A DNA stretch of 64,000 bases from Actinoplanes subtropicus (GTDB lineage Bacteria > Actinomycetota > Actinomycetes > Mycobacteriales > Micromonosporaceae): NCBI RefSeq assembly GCF_000721705.1, contig NZ_JOJL01000017.1, positions 1 through 64,000 on the forward strand. The letters are read 5' to 3'. Position numbers and translations under genes: made by a program. Positions 34,790 through 44,318 of this stretch are shown here, piece after piece; the first letter of the stretch is position 1, and each line of letters begins with the position of its first letter. The notes under the pieces were generated by a model, which was given only the letters and a program-made list of their open reading frames with translations, ran no database searches and was not told the DNA's origin.

Positions 34790-35191
34790 AACCGCCTGGA
34801 TCATGCGGCTTGGTCGGTGCTCGTCCCGGAAAACGGCTTTGACGTGCGGCTACGTTGCAGCGTCATCCGGGCTGGTCCGGGTTCAGACGGGTAGGTTCGG
34901 CGTCGTTCCCCAACAAGATCCCCAACAAATCCTGGTGGGGAGCGGCGCCGGTTCGGGGCCTCCATACCGGAGGTTGACGTTGTACTCCACCACCACACGC
35001 CTCTTTCGACGGTCGAAGTCCGGTCTCGCGGTCGGCCACTCTGGTAACACCGGACGGCCGCATGTCCGCGCAGCGAGCATGGCACCCGAGCGTTACCAGA
35101 CCGCTTCCACGCTCACGGTCGGATCTGCGGCCGCAACTCGGTGCCGACAGCCGGCAGCTACTCGCCCGTTGACACTCGTGGCTGGTGCCTG
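34790..35191. other. Element-end region between att copy 2 and DUF2637
   Basis: About 400 bp matching 958-1368 closely at first, including the two CCCCAACAA repeats near 34912-34934, then with more changes. Probable integrase/excisionase arm sites and leader of the DUF2637 gene. Confidence 0.5.
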
Positions 35192-36502
35192 ATGAACATC
35201 TCGGCGATGATCGCAGCGATGGTCGGGCGGGTGCCGACCGGCGCCTGGGTGCTGCTCGCCGTGGCCGATCTGGTCGCTACCGTGCTGACGTGGTCGGTCG
35301 CGCGGCGGCGGATGCGGCGGGCTGGCGAGCGCTCCGCCAACCCGCAGTTGGCCGGTGGTGCCACTCGGAGGCGGGACACGGCGTTGACGGTGGCGTCCAT
35401 GATTCCCGCGGCGCTGTTCTGGGCGATGGTGCTGGCCGGCTCGTTGCACGGTCTGGTCTCGTTCGGTCGAAGCGTGCTGGGTTGGCACGCCGGGTGGGAG
35501 TACCTGGTCCCCGGGACCCTCGACGGGGTCAGTGTGACGTTCGCGTTCCTGGCTTTCCGCGCGGTGCGTATGAAGAAGGCCCCGGACCGCTGCTACCGGG
35601 TCGTGTGGGGCGCCGCGATCGCCTCGGCGACGGTGAATTTCGCGTACGAGTACACCCACTCCGGCCACAACGTCATCGCGGGCGGCTACCTGGCGCTGCT
35701 GAGCTTGTTCGGCATGGTCATGCTGCACGAGTTCCTGGACCAGTTCGAAGAGGGCACGGCGTACGTCAAGCGTGGCAACCCGAAGTTCGGGGCGCGCTGG
35801 ATAACCTGGCCCACCAACACGTTCTGCGCGGCGGTTGCCTGGCGCAACTACCCGCCTGCCGAGGGCACCTCGGCCACGATCCTGAATGCGATCGCCAACC
35901 TCGAGCGAGCCCGGGCAATTAAGCAGGCCGCCCACGAGGCGAAGATCGTCACCCGCCACCAGCAGGCTTTGGCAGCGGCGCGGCGGCGGGAGGAGTTGCA
36001 GGCGGCGAAGACGGGCCTGGAACCGTCTCGTGGCGGGACTGCCGAGGTAGAGGCCGTGGTGGGCAGCATCGGCGCTGCGGGATTGCCGCCAAGCGTCCCG
36101 GCCGAGCCGGTGGTCGAGGTGCCGGAGGAAGTTCCAATGACGACCGCTGCGATCCCGCCCGCGCTGCCAGCGCCGCCCAAGCCCGGCAGCCAGGACGTTG
36201 ATGATGCGCGGGTCACCCGTATGAGGGTGCCGGCGACGGCGGGGACGGTTATGGAGTGGGCGAGTTTGTGGGTCAGGATGTGTGCTGACGGAGAGTCCGT
36301 GTTGGGTCCGCTCAACGACGATGATGCTCGCGCTCTGTACGGCCTGACGGCGAAGCAGTTGCGGAACATTCGCAACGCGGCTACGTCTGGAGCCTTGCGG
36401 CAGAAGGCCATCGCATTGGGGGCGGAGCTTCCGCCGGGGTACGTAGACAACCCGGCGGGCGACCGGGCCAATGGACATGACATGACTGGCGCAGCGGCAT
36501 AG
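35192..36502 (+). CDS. DUF2637 (SpdB-like) transfer protein, intact copy
   Basis: 436 aa from the ATG of MNISAMIAAMVGR. The N-terminal part has about five hydrophobic segments (WVLLAVADLVATVLTW; TVASMIPAALFWAMVLAGS; VSVTFAFLAF; and two around residues 135-178 including GYLALLSLFGMVMLHEF). Then come a charged helix (about 240-290), a Pro/Val-rich linker, and a compact C-terminal domain WASLWVRMCADGESVLGPLN with LTAKQLRNIRNAATSGALRQ, which looks like a winged-helix segment. Related proteins occur beside RepSA and TraB genes in actinomycete integrative conjugative elements, but neither gene is here. It is a stranded element gene, possibly not expressed. Confidence 0.9.
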   Translation: MNISAMIAAMVGRVPTGAWVLLAVADLVATVLTWSVARRRMRRAGERSANPQLAGGATRRRDTALTVASMIPAALFWAMVLAGSLHGLVSFGRSVLGWHAGWEYLVPGTLDGVSVTFAFLAFRAVRMKKAPDRCYRVVWGAAIASATVNFAYEYTHSGHNVIAGGYLALLSLFGMVMLHEFLDQFEEGTAYVKRGNPKFGARWITWPTNTFCAAVAWRNYPPAEGTSATILNAIANLERARAIKQAAHEAKIVTRHQQALAAARRREELQAAKTGLEPSRGGTAEVEAVVGSIGAAGLPPSVPAEPVVEVPEEVPMTTAAIPPALPAPPKPGSQDVDDARVTRMRVPATAGTVMEWASLWVRMCADGESVLGPLNDDDARALYGLTAKQLRNIRNAATSGALRQKAIALGAELPPGYVDNPAGDRANGHDMTGAAA

Positions 36503-36515
36503 CAGCGCAACGCTC

Positions 36516-36548
36516 AGCGGGGCAGGAAGCTTGGCTTCCTGCCCCGCT
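36516..36548. terminator. Terminator after DUF2637 copy 2
   Basis: A 15-bp perfect stem starting AGCGGGGCAGGAAGC around a 3-nt loop, homologous to the hairpin at 2647. Confidence 0.85.
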
Positions 36549-36628
36549 TCTTGGCCGTGCGGTCGTGTCGGCGCTGGCGTTGGCTCCGGAGATGATGAGC
36601 AGCGTGGCTGTGAGTTCTTCCGGGTCGC
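36549..36628 (-). pseudogene. 3' end of the element's minus-strand gene
   Basis: About 26 codons corresponding to ELTATLLIISGANANADTTA, the C-terminus of the gene at 2680-3392. The stop codon is lost (TTG replaces the CAT context), and similarity to the first copy ends sharply at about 36628, which marks the edge of the preserved element copy. Confidence 0.7.
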
Positions 36629-36733
36629 AGACCGGATGCCCTCTCGGGTTCCGCGGTCGCGTTTCTCGCTACCGGCCAGCGGCAGGTCCCGGCGCTGGCC
36701 GTGGGCCTGGTGCGGCGTCTTCGCCCGTCGCCG

Positions 36734-36977
36734 CTACGACGCCAGCGGGGCCAGCAGGTCCCGCAACTGCCCCGCGGTGGGGACGCGGCCGGCAAGCACG
36801 ACCTGCTCGTCGACGACCAGCGCCGGGGTGGACACCACCCCGTAGCCGACGATGCTCGGAAAGTCGGTGACCTTCTCGATCTCGGCGGCCACGCCGGAGC
36901 GCCTCGACGGCCTGGCGGGTGGCGCGCTCCAAGGCCACACCGTTGGCGCAGCCCGGGCTGAGCACTTTGATCAGCAT
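36734..36977 (-). pseudogene. Thioredoxin-like (MTH895/TM0996) protein, frameshifted, CxxC lost
   Basis: Joined frames give MLIKVLSPGCANGVALERAT, then GVAAEIEKVTDFPSIVGYGV and VSTPALVVDEQVVLAGRVPT, the whole ~80-residue glutaredoxin-like redox fold. An extra base near 36895 shifts the frame. The active site reads CANG where the family has CANC, so the resolving cysteine is also gone. The start has a GGGAGG at proper spacing. Two independent lesions argue for real decay. Confidence 0.75.
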
Positions 36978-37009
36978 CAGAACCTCCCGAAAGGGTGACT
37001 GCCTCACTG

Positions 37010-38617
37010 TCAAGCGAGCGGGATGTCTCGACGACGGAAAGCTATGAATCCCGCCAGTGCGAGTGCGATGGCGAGAACGGCCAGCGCTGCCAGGTTGGCG
37101 GCGTCGACCGTTGCCAGCGGAGGGTTTCCCACATGTGTCGTGGGAGCGAGGTCGAGAATCCAGTGTGCGAGCTTGAGGCCGGGGCCGAGGAAGGCGACGA
37201 AGGTCGATACGGCGTACGCCGCCCAGGTGGCCCCGTAGCCGCGTGGCCATAGGCCGAACGCGGCTAGGGCGAGGCCGGCGAACACCAGTTCCGCCGGTAG
37301 GTAGTCCAGGCCGGCCGTCATGACAGCGCTGACTTCGTCGGTGTTGCCGACCGACCCCGCGGTCGATAGCGCGAGGACCGCCGACGAACCGACGACGATG
37401 AACACCAGCCCGGCCGTCACGACGGCGCCGTGGGCTGCCAGCCAGCGGAGCCGGGAGAGCGTGCCGGCGAGCCGTGTCTCCAGGCGGCCCTCGGCCTCCT
37501 CGGTGCGCAGGGTGCCGATGGCCTGGATGACGTACCCCGCGCCGATGACCGCCAGGTAGACCTGGGTCGCGGCGATGAAGCCGTCCAACTGTCGGCTGCC
37601 GCGGATGCCTATGGCGTCGCCCAGCGCTGCATTGCCGGCTATCGCGTCGAGAAACTGCCGGGCCAGCGCGCCCATCATCGCGGTGAGCAGGAGTCCACCC
37701 GCCAGCCAGCCCGCGGTCGCCGGGCGGTGGATCCAGGCCGCGAAGCCGATCGGCTGTTGCCGCAGCCAGCTGGCTCGGGCCGGGCCCGTGCCGCCGCGTA
37801 GCAGGGCGTTGCCGAGGTCGCGGTGAGCGGCCAGCAACACGGCCGTGCTGCCCGAGGCGAGGCCGGCCAGGGCCGGGACGGCGAGCACCCACCACCGCTG
37901 GTCGGCGAACGGTGCGGTCTTCTCCGCCCATCCCAGCGGAGACAGCCAGGTCAACCAGCTCGTGGTCGTGTCGCCGACCCCGCGCACGAGGTACGCCACG
38001 GCCAACGCGATCAGGCTCCACGTGTAGACGCCGCGGGCGTGTCGCACGAGTTGCGCCAACAGGGCCGCGAACCCGGCGAACACGAAGGCCAGGGCTCCCA
38101 GCGCCGCGCTGTAGAGGATCGACCCGGACACCGGCACCCCGCAGAGGGTCAGCCCGGCGGCGAACAGGGCGGACGTCACCAGGATCGCCGCGGTCGCCAC
38201 GGCGAGGGCTGCCACGGTCGGCTGGTGCCGGGCGATCCGCCCGCCGAGGATCGTCTCGAGCCGGCCCGCCTGCTCCTCCCGTCGTGTCGAGCCGGCGATC
38301 AGTGCGATGCCCAGCAGCGGGAGCAGGAACGAGGCGAGGAACCCGAACTCGTCCTGGATGACCCCGCCGAGGCTGTCGATGCCCTCGACGTGGCCGTTGA
38401 TCGCGGCCAGGGCGCTGCCGGAGGTGACCGCCTCGGCATAGGTGTGGATTTTGGCCGGAGTGTCGTAGAGGCCCGCGACGGAGGCCGCTGTCCCGATCAT
38501 GCTGGCCGCGAGGGCGATCACCCAGACGAGGATGCCGCGTCGGTGCGTGCGCCAAATGATTGCGGCCATGATGCCCAGGTCGTGCCGGTGGCCGGCCGCG
38601 TGGTCCGGGCCGCTCAT
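37010..38617 (-). CDS. ABC exporter permease (polyketide-antibiotic exporter type)
   Basis: 535 aa with about twelve membrane helices in two homologous halves, the layout of actinobacterial ABC-2-like permeases annotated as exporters of polyketide antibiotics. Repeated cytoplasmic loops REEQAGRLETILGGRI and TEEAEGRLETRLAGTL mark the two halves. Its ATG overlaps the ATPase stop by 4 bp, so it is the last gene of the TetR-ATPase-permease operon. It presumably exports a hydrophobic drug-like compound. Confidence 0.93.
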   Translation of the reverse strand: MSGPDHAAGHRHDLGIMAAIIWRTHRRGILVWVIALAASMIGTAASVAGLYDTPAKIHTYAEAVTSGSALAAINGHVEGIDSLGGVIQDEFGFLASFLLPLLGIALIAGSTRREEQAGRLETILGGRIARHQPTVAALAVATAAILVTSALFAAGLTLCGVPVSGSILYSAALGALAFVFAGFAALLAQLVRHARGVYTWSLIALAVAYLVRGVGDTTTSWLTWLSPLGWAEKTAPFADQRWWVLAVPALAGLASGSTAVLLAAHRDLGNALLRGGTGPARASWLRQQPIGFAAWIHRPATAGWLAGGLLLTAMMGALARQFLDAIAGNAALGDAIGIRGSRQLDGFIAATQVYLAVIGAGYVIQAIGTLRTEEAEGRLETRLAGTLSRLRWLAAHGAVVTAGLVFIVVGSSAVLALSTAGSVGNTDEVSAVMTAGLDYLPAELVFAGLALAAFGLWPRGYGATWAAYAVSTFVAFLGPGLKLAHWILDLAPTTHVGNPPLATVDAANLAALAVLAIALALAGFIAFRRRDIPLA

Positions 38618-39567
38618 CGTCCGGCCTCGGCAAGCGTGTCGCTGGTCTGCGGGCCGTCGTCGAGGGACTCTCCGTAGGCTTGCAGGAACAGGGCATCCAG
38701 GCTCGGCGGGGTGACAGTCAGGGTGTGGATCCGCGCGGCGTGCAGCCTGCCGATCATCGCGTCGAGGTGATCGACGTCGATCGTGAACTTGGTGTCGACG
38801 TGCCCGTCGCGCCGTTCGCAGACGTAGTCGGCCACACCCTGCGCGCTGGCCAGGCCGTCGGGTTCGCGGGCGGTGACCGCGTGTACCGACGTGCGGGTGT
38901 GCCGGCGCAGGTCGGCGAGGCTGCCGGTGGTGACGGTGCGGCCCCGGCGGATGATGCTCACCCGATCGGCCAGCGCCTCCACCTCGCCGAGGCGGTGGCT
39001 GGACAGCAGCACCGTGACCCCGGCCTGACGTCGCTCGCGCACGCACAGCTGGAAGGCCTGCTCCATCAGCGGGTCGAGCCCGGAGGTGGGCTCGTCGAGG
39101 ATGAGCAGGTCCGCCTCCGCGGCCAGCGCGGCCACCAGCGCCACCTTCTGGCGGTTGCCTTTGGAGTAGTCCCGGATCCGCTTGCTCGGATCGAGATCGA
39201 AGCGTTCGATCAGGCGTTCCCGGCGCTTCTGGTCGACGCTGCCGTGGGTTGCGCCGAGCACGTCGAGGCACTGGCCGCCGGTCAGGCCGGGCCACAGCGC
39301 GACGTCCCCGGCAACGTAGGCCAGCCGCCGATGGAGCCGGGCGGCCTGGCGCCAGGGATCGACGCCGAACAGTTCGACCTGCCCGCCGGTGGCCCGGATC
39401 AGCCCGAGCAGGATGCGGATGGTGGTGGACTTGCCGGCCCCGTTGGGGCCGAGGAAGCCATGCACCTCGCCGGCACGTACGGTGAGGTCCAGGCCGTCGA
39501 GGGCGCGGACCTTCCCGAACGTCTTGGTGAGCTGCCGAATGCGGATGAGGTCGGTGGGCTGACTCAT
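38614..39567 (-). CDS. ABC transporter ATP-binding protein
   Basis: 317 aa drug-exporter type ATPase. Walker A GPNGAGKSTT (about 40-49), signature region DYSKGNRQKVALVAAL (YSKGN in place of LSGGQ, common in this group), Walker B LLILDEPTSGLDP and switch His in LLSSHRLGE, plus a C-terminal extension of about 100 residues. Start and stop codons overlap the neighbouring genes by 4 bp each, so the operon is translationally coupled. Confidence 0.95.
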   Translation of the reverse strand: MSQPTDLIRIRQLTKTFGKVRALDGLDLTVRAGEVHGFLGPNGAGKSTTIRILLGLIRATGGQVELFGVDPWRQAARLHRRLAYVAGDVALWPGLTGGQCLDVLGATHGSVDQKRRERLIERFDLDPSKRIRDYSKGNRQKVALVAALAAEADLLILDEPTSGLDPLMEQAFQLCVRERRQAGVTVLLSSHRLGEVEALADRVSIIRRGRTVTTGSLADLRRHTRTSVHAVTAREPDGLASAQGVADYVCERRDGHVDTKFTIDVDHLDAMIGRLHAARIHTLTVTPPSLDALFLQAYGESLDDGPQTSDTLAEAGR

Positions 39568-40202
39568 GAGGGCTCCTGCCTGGGCGCACTCACAAATGCG
39601 CCGGTCGTGTAGACAGCGGTGACCTCTTTCGCCCAGCGCGCCACACCCTCGGGCGTGAGCGGGTCAACGCCGATCGCGGCGGCGACCTGGTTGCGCAGCA
39701 GGATCAGCGCGAGGTCGTTGACCAGGAAGAACGCCGCTCGAACCGCCGGGTCCTCGGTCGGTCGGACGGCACCGATCTCGGTCATGGAATCGAGTAGCCG
39801 GCCGGTGAGGGCGTACCACCGACCGAACAGGGCCGCCGCCGCCGGATCGTTGACCAGCAACAGGCGCCGCAGGTACGCCGGCAACGGGGAGCCGTGCGGG
39901 AAAGCTCGGGCGAACATCTCGGCAATCGACATGGAGTTGCCCCCGGTCAGCATCTCGGCCAGGTCGTGCTCGTCCATCGCGAACAATGCGTCGAAAGCCT
40001 TCGCGGCATAGCCGTCCACCGCTTCCCGCAACCCGTCCTTACTGCCGAAGTGATGCACCACCAGGGCGGGTGACACCCCTGCCGCCGCGGCGATCTCCCG
40101 CACCGTGACCGCATCGTGCCCCCGCTCGGCGAACAGGCGCAGGGCGGCGTTGCGGATGGTGGCCTTCGCGGTGAGGTCACCCTCGTCGGCGACTGAACTC
40201 AT
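39564..40202 (-). CDS. TetR repressor of the ABC exporter operon
   Basis: 212 aa. Helix-turn-helix about 14-60 (IRNAALRLFAERGHDAVTVR, AAGVSPALVVHHFGSKDGL). First gene of the operon, its stop overlapping the ATPase start, so it should autoregulate the whole unit. The dyad TGTTCAGAACA (40202-40212) abuts its start codon and is a candidate operator. Ligand likely the exported compound. Confidence 0.93.
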   Translation of the reverse strand: MSSVADEGDLTAKATIRNAALRLFAERGHDAVTVREIAAAAGVSPALVVHHFGSKDGLREAVDGYAAKAFDALFAMDEHDLAEMLTGGNSMSIAEMFARAFPHGSPLPAYLRRLLLVNDPAAAALFGRWYALTGRLLDSMTEIGAVRPTEDPAVRAAFFLVNDLALILLRNQVAAAIGVDPLTPEGVARWAKEVTAVYTTGAFVSAPRQEPS

Positions 40203-40525
40203 GTTCAGAACACTAAACGTGCGTACAGCATCGGGTCAACAGACGCCGAGAACGAGGCCAGACCCCACAGCGCCGGCCGGGCGCGAAGGGCCACCGGGCA
40301 TCGACGTGGGGTGCAGGTGCGTGGGGCCGTCGCGGCCGGGCGACGCCGACGTGGGGCCGGTCGTGGCGCTCGACCATCTACGTGGCCGCCAGGAGAACCT
40401 CGCGCTCGGCAAAAGCACTTACGGTACGAGTTTTCAAGATTACGGTGTGTCATGCGGCTGGTCGGCCTCCAGGCGGTCGCTGCCCAGACCCGCGCGGCGT
40501 GGTTACCTAGAGAGAGGACGAGCCG
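40203..40525. other. Divergent intergenic region, TetR and chemoreceptor promoters
   Basis: About 320 bp. The 11-bp dyad TGTTCAGAACA sits at the TetR start. The plus-strand half must contain the chemoreceptor promoter; I see no clear sigma-28-type sequence. AGAGAGGACGAG at 40509-40520 is its ribosome site. Confidence 0.5.
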
Positions 40526-42148
40526 ATGGCCCGGACGGACACGGCTGCACCTGCGCGTGGGCGGTTCTCGATGGCGGACCTGCCGGTCAACGTCAAGATC
40601 CTTGCGGCGGTCGGCATCGCCGGCGTGGTGGCGCTCATGGTCGGCATCTCGGGTTTGACGGCACTCGGACGCGCGAGTGCCTCGGCTCAGCAGATCTACG
40701 TCAGGAACGTGGCCAATGTCGCCGCGGTGGGAAACATCAAGTCGTCGTTCCTGCAGGTCCGAGTCGACGTGACGCTACACGCGGCGACCACCGACCCGGC
40801 CGCCAAGGCAAAGATCAAGGCCACCTTCACCACAGACGCCCAGACGGCCGGCGATGCGATCACCGCCTACCACAACGGTGATCCCGCCGGAGATCGAGCG
40901 GTCATCGACGATCTGGCCAACGCCTGGCAGCAGTTCTCCGACATCGCCTCGACCAAACTCTTCCCGCTCAGCGAACAGGGCGACATCGCGACCTGGCAGA
41001 CAGTGCGTACCGGCGAGGCCAACCCACACATCGTCAAGGCATACCAGGACATCGACGCGTTGGAGAAAGCCGAGAAGCACGACGCGTCAGAATCGGCGGC
41101 CTCGGCCCGCTCCGGCTACCAATCCAGCCGGCTCACCTCGTTGATCCTGCTGATCGTCGGACTCGGCGTCGCGCTGACCGCCGCGCTGCTGGTGGCTCGA
41201 CAGATCGTGCGGTCGCTCGGCCGGGTGAAGGAGGTCTGTGCCGCGCTCGCCGACGGCGACCTCACCCGAACCGCCGGCCTGGTTTCCCGCGACGAGCCGG
41301 GGCAGATGGGCCAGTCCCTCGACGTGGCGGTGAGCCGGCTGCGGGAGACCGTGGGCACGATCAACGGCTCCGCCACCTCGCTGGCCGGCGCCGCCGAGCA
41401 GTTGTCCGGCGTGACGACGCAGATCGCCTCCTCGGCGGAGGAGACCTCCGCTCAGGCACAGACGGTCTCCGCGGCCGCGGAACAGATTTCCCGGAGCATC
41501 GCGACCGTTTCGGCCGGCAGCGAACAGATGGGCGCCTCCATCCGGGAGATCTCCCAGAACGCCACCGAAGCTGCCCAGGTCGCCCAGGAGGCGGTCACGC
41601 TCGCCGCCACCACCTCCAGCTCGATGAGCAAGCTGGGCGAGTCCTCGGCCGAGATCGGCAACGTGGTGAAGGTCATCACCGCGATCGCCGAACAGACCAA
41701 CCTGCTCGCCCTCAACGCCACCATCGAGGCCGCCCGGGCCGGCGAGGCCGGCAAGGGCTTCGCGGTGGTCGCGTCCGAGGTGAAGGATCTCGCTCAGGAG
41801 ACCGCGCGGGCCACCGAGGACATCGCCCGCCGGGTCGAGGCCATCCAGGCCGACACCGGCGGCGCGGTCACCGCCATCGAACAGATCACCCGGGTGATCT
41901 CCCGGATCAGCGAGTTTCAGACCACCATCGCCTCCGCGGTCGAGGAACAGACGGCCACCACCGCAGAAACCAACCGCAGCGTCACCGAGGCCGCCACCGG
42001 CACCGGCGACGTCGCCCAGAACATCACCGGCGTGGCCGAAGCCGCCCGCATCACCAGCGAAGGGGTCAGCCAAGCCCAGCAGGCCACGACCGAACTGACC
42101 CGCATGTCCTCCGAACTCGCCGCCGTAGTCTCACAATTCAGGTACTAG
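40526..42148 (+). CDS. Methyl-accepting chemotaxis protein
   Basis: 540 aa chemoreceptor. Membrane helix 1 about 22-46, an extracytoplasmic four-helix-bundle sensor (about 47-200, with YVRNVANVAAVGNIKSSFLQ), membrane helix 2 (203-226), HAMP, then a long coiled coil with the signalling tip IAEQTNLLALNATIEAARAG and GKGFAVVASEVKDLAQ. No CheR-binding pentapeptide at the C-terminus. No che genes are nearby, so it is an orphan that must feed a distant array; motile spores, as in Actinoplanes, would use one. Confidence 0.95.
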   Translation: MARTDTAAPARGRFSMADLPVNVKILAAVGIAGVVALMVGISGLTALGRASASAQQIYVRNVANVAAVGNIKSSFLQVRVDVTLHAATTDPAAKAKIKATFTTDAQTAGDAITAYHNGDPAGDRAVIDDLANAWQQFSDIASTKLFPLSEQGDIATWQTVRTGEANPHIVKAYQDIDALEKAEKHDASESAASARSGYQSSRLTSLILLIVGLGVALTAALLVARQIVRSLGRVKEVCAALADGDLTRTAGLVSRDEPGQMGQSLDVAVSRLRETVGTINGSATSLAGAAEQLSGVTTQIASSAEETSAQAQTVSAAAEQISRSIATVSAGSEQMGASIREISQNATEAAQVAQEAVTLAATTSSSMSKLGESSAEIGNVVKVITAIAEQTNLLALNATIEAARAGEAGKGFAVVASEVKDLAQETARATEDIARRVEAIQADTGGAVTAIEQITRVISRISEFQTTIASAVEEQTATTAETNRSVTEAATGTGDVAQNITGVAEAARITSEGVSQAQQATTELTRMSSELAAVVSQFRY

Positions 42149-42488
42149 CGGGATCGGACGGTAAACCGCGGTGCTGGGGGAACCTGACCGCCATAACTCA
42201 CCCGACGAAGCGGCGGCACTGGACCGACAGCGGGGTGGCTCGATCTTTCCCCCTTTCCACGCTCACCGGCGGTGGTGCGTGGGCCGGCCGCAGGTCGCCA
42301 GCTGCGACGAATCCGCAGGGCGGCGATCGCCGCGACGGCGGCCGCAGCGGCCGCCAGCGCCCAGGGCACCGTCGGAGGGACCGGCGCGGAGATACCGGCG
42401 TCGGCCGCTGCCATCCCCATCGCGGATAGGGTCCGGAGCCTGCGGGATCGCGGCCGGTGCCAGCTCTCGTGCTGCACCAGGTCCGCGG
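42149..42488. other. Region between chemoreceptor and ABC permease
   Basis: 340 bp. A minus-strand frame of about 91 codons (42420-42145) starts MGMAAADAGISAPVPPTVPW, has one alanine-rich hydrophobic helix and an Arg/Pro tail; it could be a tiny membrane protein or chance. Nothing else seen. Confidence 0.4.
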
Positions 42489-43274
42489 TCAGCGGGTCTG
42501 GTCGGCGTGGCGCCACCAGGAGCCGGTGCCGAGCGCTGCCGCGAGTCCGACGAGCGCGACCAGCAGGTACCCGATCGGGCCCGGTCGGGTTTGGACTCCG
42601 GCGATGCCGGCATACAAGGCTGGTACCGCCCTGGGGAAGTAGGCGCCGTAGCCGAGCGCGGCGATGATCTGACCGAGGAAGGTGGCCAGCAGGATCGCGC
42701 CGACCGGGGCCAGGTAGCCGCGGGCCACGCTGGCCAGCAGCGCGAACGGCGCCACCAGGGCGATCGTCATGATCGCGGTGAGCAGCAGCCGAAGCAGACC
42801 ATGCCCGAGAGCGTCGGCACCGGCGCCGGGTAGCCGCAGAGCGGTGACTACGCCGACCCCGAGCGCGCCGGTCCAGGCGGCCAGCACCAGACACCAGGCG
42901 GTGGCCACGGTGAATTTGGCCGCGACGATCGCGGCGCGCGGGACGGGCAGCGCGAGCAGGTCCTTGACGGTCCGGTCGGCGAACTCCCGGCCGAAGACCC
43001 AGACGAAGACCAGCCCGAAGACGAACAGCCCGCCGATCCCGGTGGCCTCGGCGAGGAATCCGAGTGCGGTGGGCGTGTCCGCGACGCCGATGCTCAGTTG
43101 CGCCTTCGCCCCGAGCAGGCCCCACGAGCGGGCCGCGGCCGGGTCCTTGAGGATGACCATGAACAGGGCGTCGACGAGGGCGACCAGGCCGAACGCCAGG
43201 GCGGTGATCCAGCCGGTGCGCGAGCGGCGCAACTTGAGCAGCTCGACGCGTACCGCCGCGGTGAAGTCACCCAT
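42489..43274 (-). CDS. ABC-2 type permease
   Basis: 261 aa with six membrane helices of the ABC-2/NatB-like permease family. It opens with a cytoplasmic helix VELLKLRRSRTGWITALAFG and has REFADRTVKDLLALPVPR before helix 3. Its ATG overlaps the stop of the ATPase gene in the ATPase's corrected frame (GGGTGA), confirming the pair. It probably exports a peptide or drug. Confidence 0.9.
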   Translation of the reverse strand: MGDFTAAVRVELLKLRRSRTGWITALAFGLVALVDALFMVILKDPAAARSWGLLGAKAQLSIGVADTPTALGFLAEATGIGGLFVFGLVFVWVFGREFADRTVKDLLALPVPRAAIVAAKFTVATAWCLVLAAWTGALGVGVVTALRLPGAGADALGHGLLRLLLTAIMTIALVAPFALLASVARGYLAPVGAILLATFLGQIIAALGYGAYFPRAVPALYAGIAGVQTRPGPIGYLLVALVGLAAALGTGSWWRHADQTR

Positions 43275-44264
43275 CGTCGCCTCCCGTACCGGTACCGACG
43301 CCGACCAGGCGCAGGAAGTGGCTTTCGAGATCGTCGTGGGTCACAGTCAGGCCGGTGGGCGGGTGTCCGGCGGCGACCAGCACCGTGGCGACCTCGTCCG
43401 GCCGGCGCAGCGCCGCCTCGTCGGTGAGTATCAGCGCGCCGTCCGGGCCGCCCGATCGTCAGCGGCGGCCCCGTCGTGCGGGTCGAAGCCGGCAGCGCGC
43501 AGCGCGGCCCGTGCCCCAGCCGGGTCACGCGCGGTGACCACGAGCCTGGGGCGTTCCCGCCGGGCCAGCTCGGCGGCGTCCAGCTCCTCGATCAATCGTC
43601 CGTTGTGGATGATCCCGATCCGGGTCGCCAGCCGGGACACCTCGGCCAGCAGGTGGCTCGACCAGAAGATCGTGACGTTGCGGTCCCGGGCCAGCCCGCG
43701 CAGCAGGTTCCTGATCTCGACCACGCCCGCCGGGTCGAGCCCGTTGCCCGGCTCGTCGAGGATCAACAGATCGGGCGCGTAGATGAGGGCCTTGGCCAGG
43801 CCCAGCCGCTGGGCGTTGCCGAGCGAGAGGGTGCCGGCGCGTCGATCCGGGCCGAGCGCCAGCTGCTCGATGACCTCGCCGATCGCGGCCGGCCGGTCGA
43901 GCCGGCGCAACCGGTAGGCGATCTGCAGGTTTTCCCGCACGGTCAGCTCGGGGTATGCGGACGGCGTCTCCACCAGGTATCCGACCCGGCCCCAGATCGG
44001 CGACCGGCCTGGGCCGACCCGGGCCCCGAACAGCTCGATGCCGCCGGCGCTCGGGCGCACCATGCCGAGCAGCATCCGGATCAGGGTGGTCTTGCCGGCG
44101 CCGTTGAGCCCGAGCAGCCCGTAGATCTCACCCGCAGACACCCGCAGCGACACGTCCCGCACCGCGGTCACCTCGCCGTACCGCTTGGTCAGCCGGCTGG
44201 CGGCGAGCACCGGACCGGCGAGGCCGGCCGGCGCCTCGGTCTGGCTGTTGCTCGCTAATTGCAT
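43267..44264 (-). CDS. ABC transporter ATPase with an apparent frameshift near the C-terminus
   Basis: Walker A LLGLNGAGKTTLIRML (about 54-69), signature SLGNAQRLGLAKAL, Walker B LLILDEPGNGLDP, switch WSSHLLAE. The frame as read closes at 43431 after 277 aa. One base lost near 43448 would extend it by GPDGALILTDEAALRRPDEV and a tail ending FLRLVGVGTGTGGDDG, stopping at 43267 exactly where the permease begins. The conserved tail shows the break is recent or a sequencing error. The core ATPase is complete either way. Divergent from the TetR gene at 44319. Confidence 0.9.
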
Positions 44265-44318
44265 ACGATGTAGTTTTGCAGCGGTTGAAGGTTTACGTCA
44301 AGGGAGTGGAGGTGCGGG

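Noticed and set aside
37010..39589. 859-residue fusion frame across permease and ATPase
   Set aside because: The upstream part is the ATPase gene read out of frame; the permease begins at the ATGA overlap at 38617.
43431..44264. ABC ATPase as a normal 277-aa gene
   Set aside because: A conserved tail follows in another frame and ends exactly at the permease start, so the stop at 43431 is due to a frameshift.
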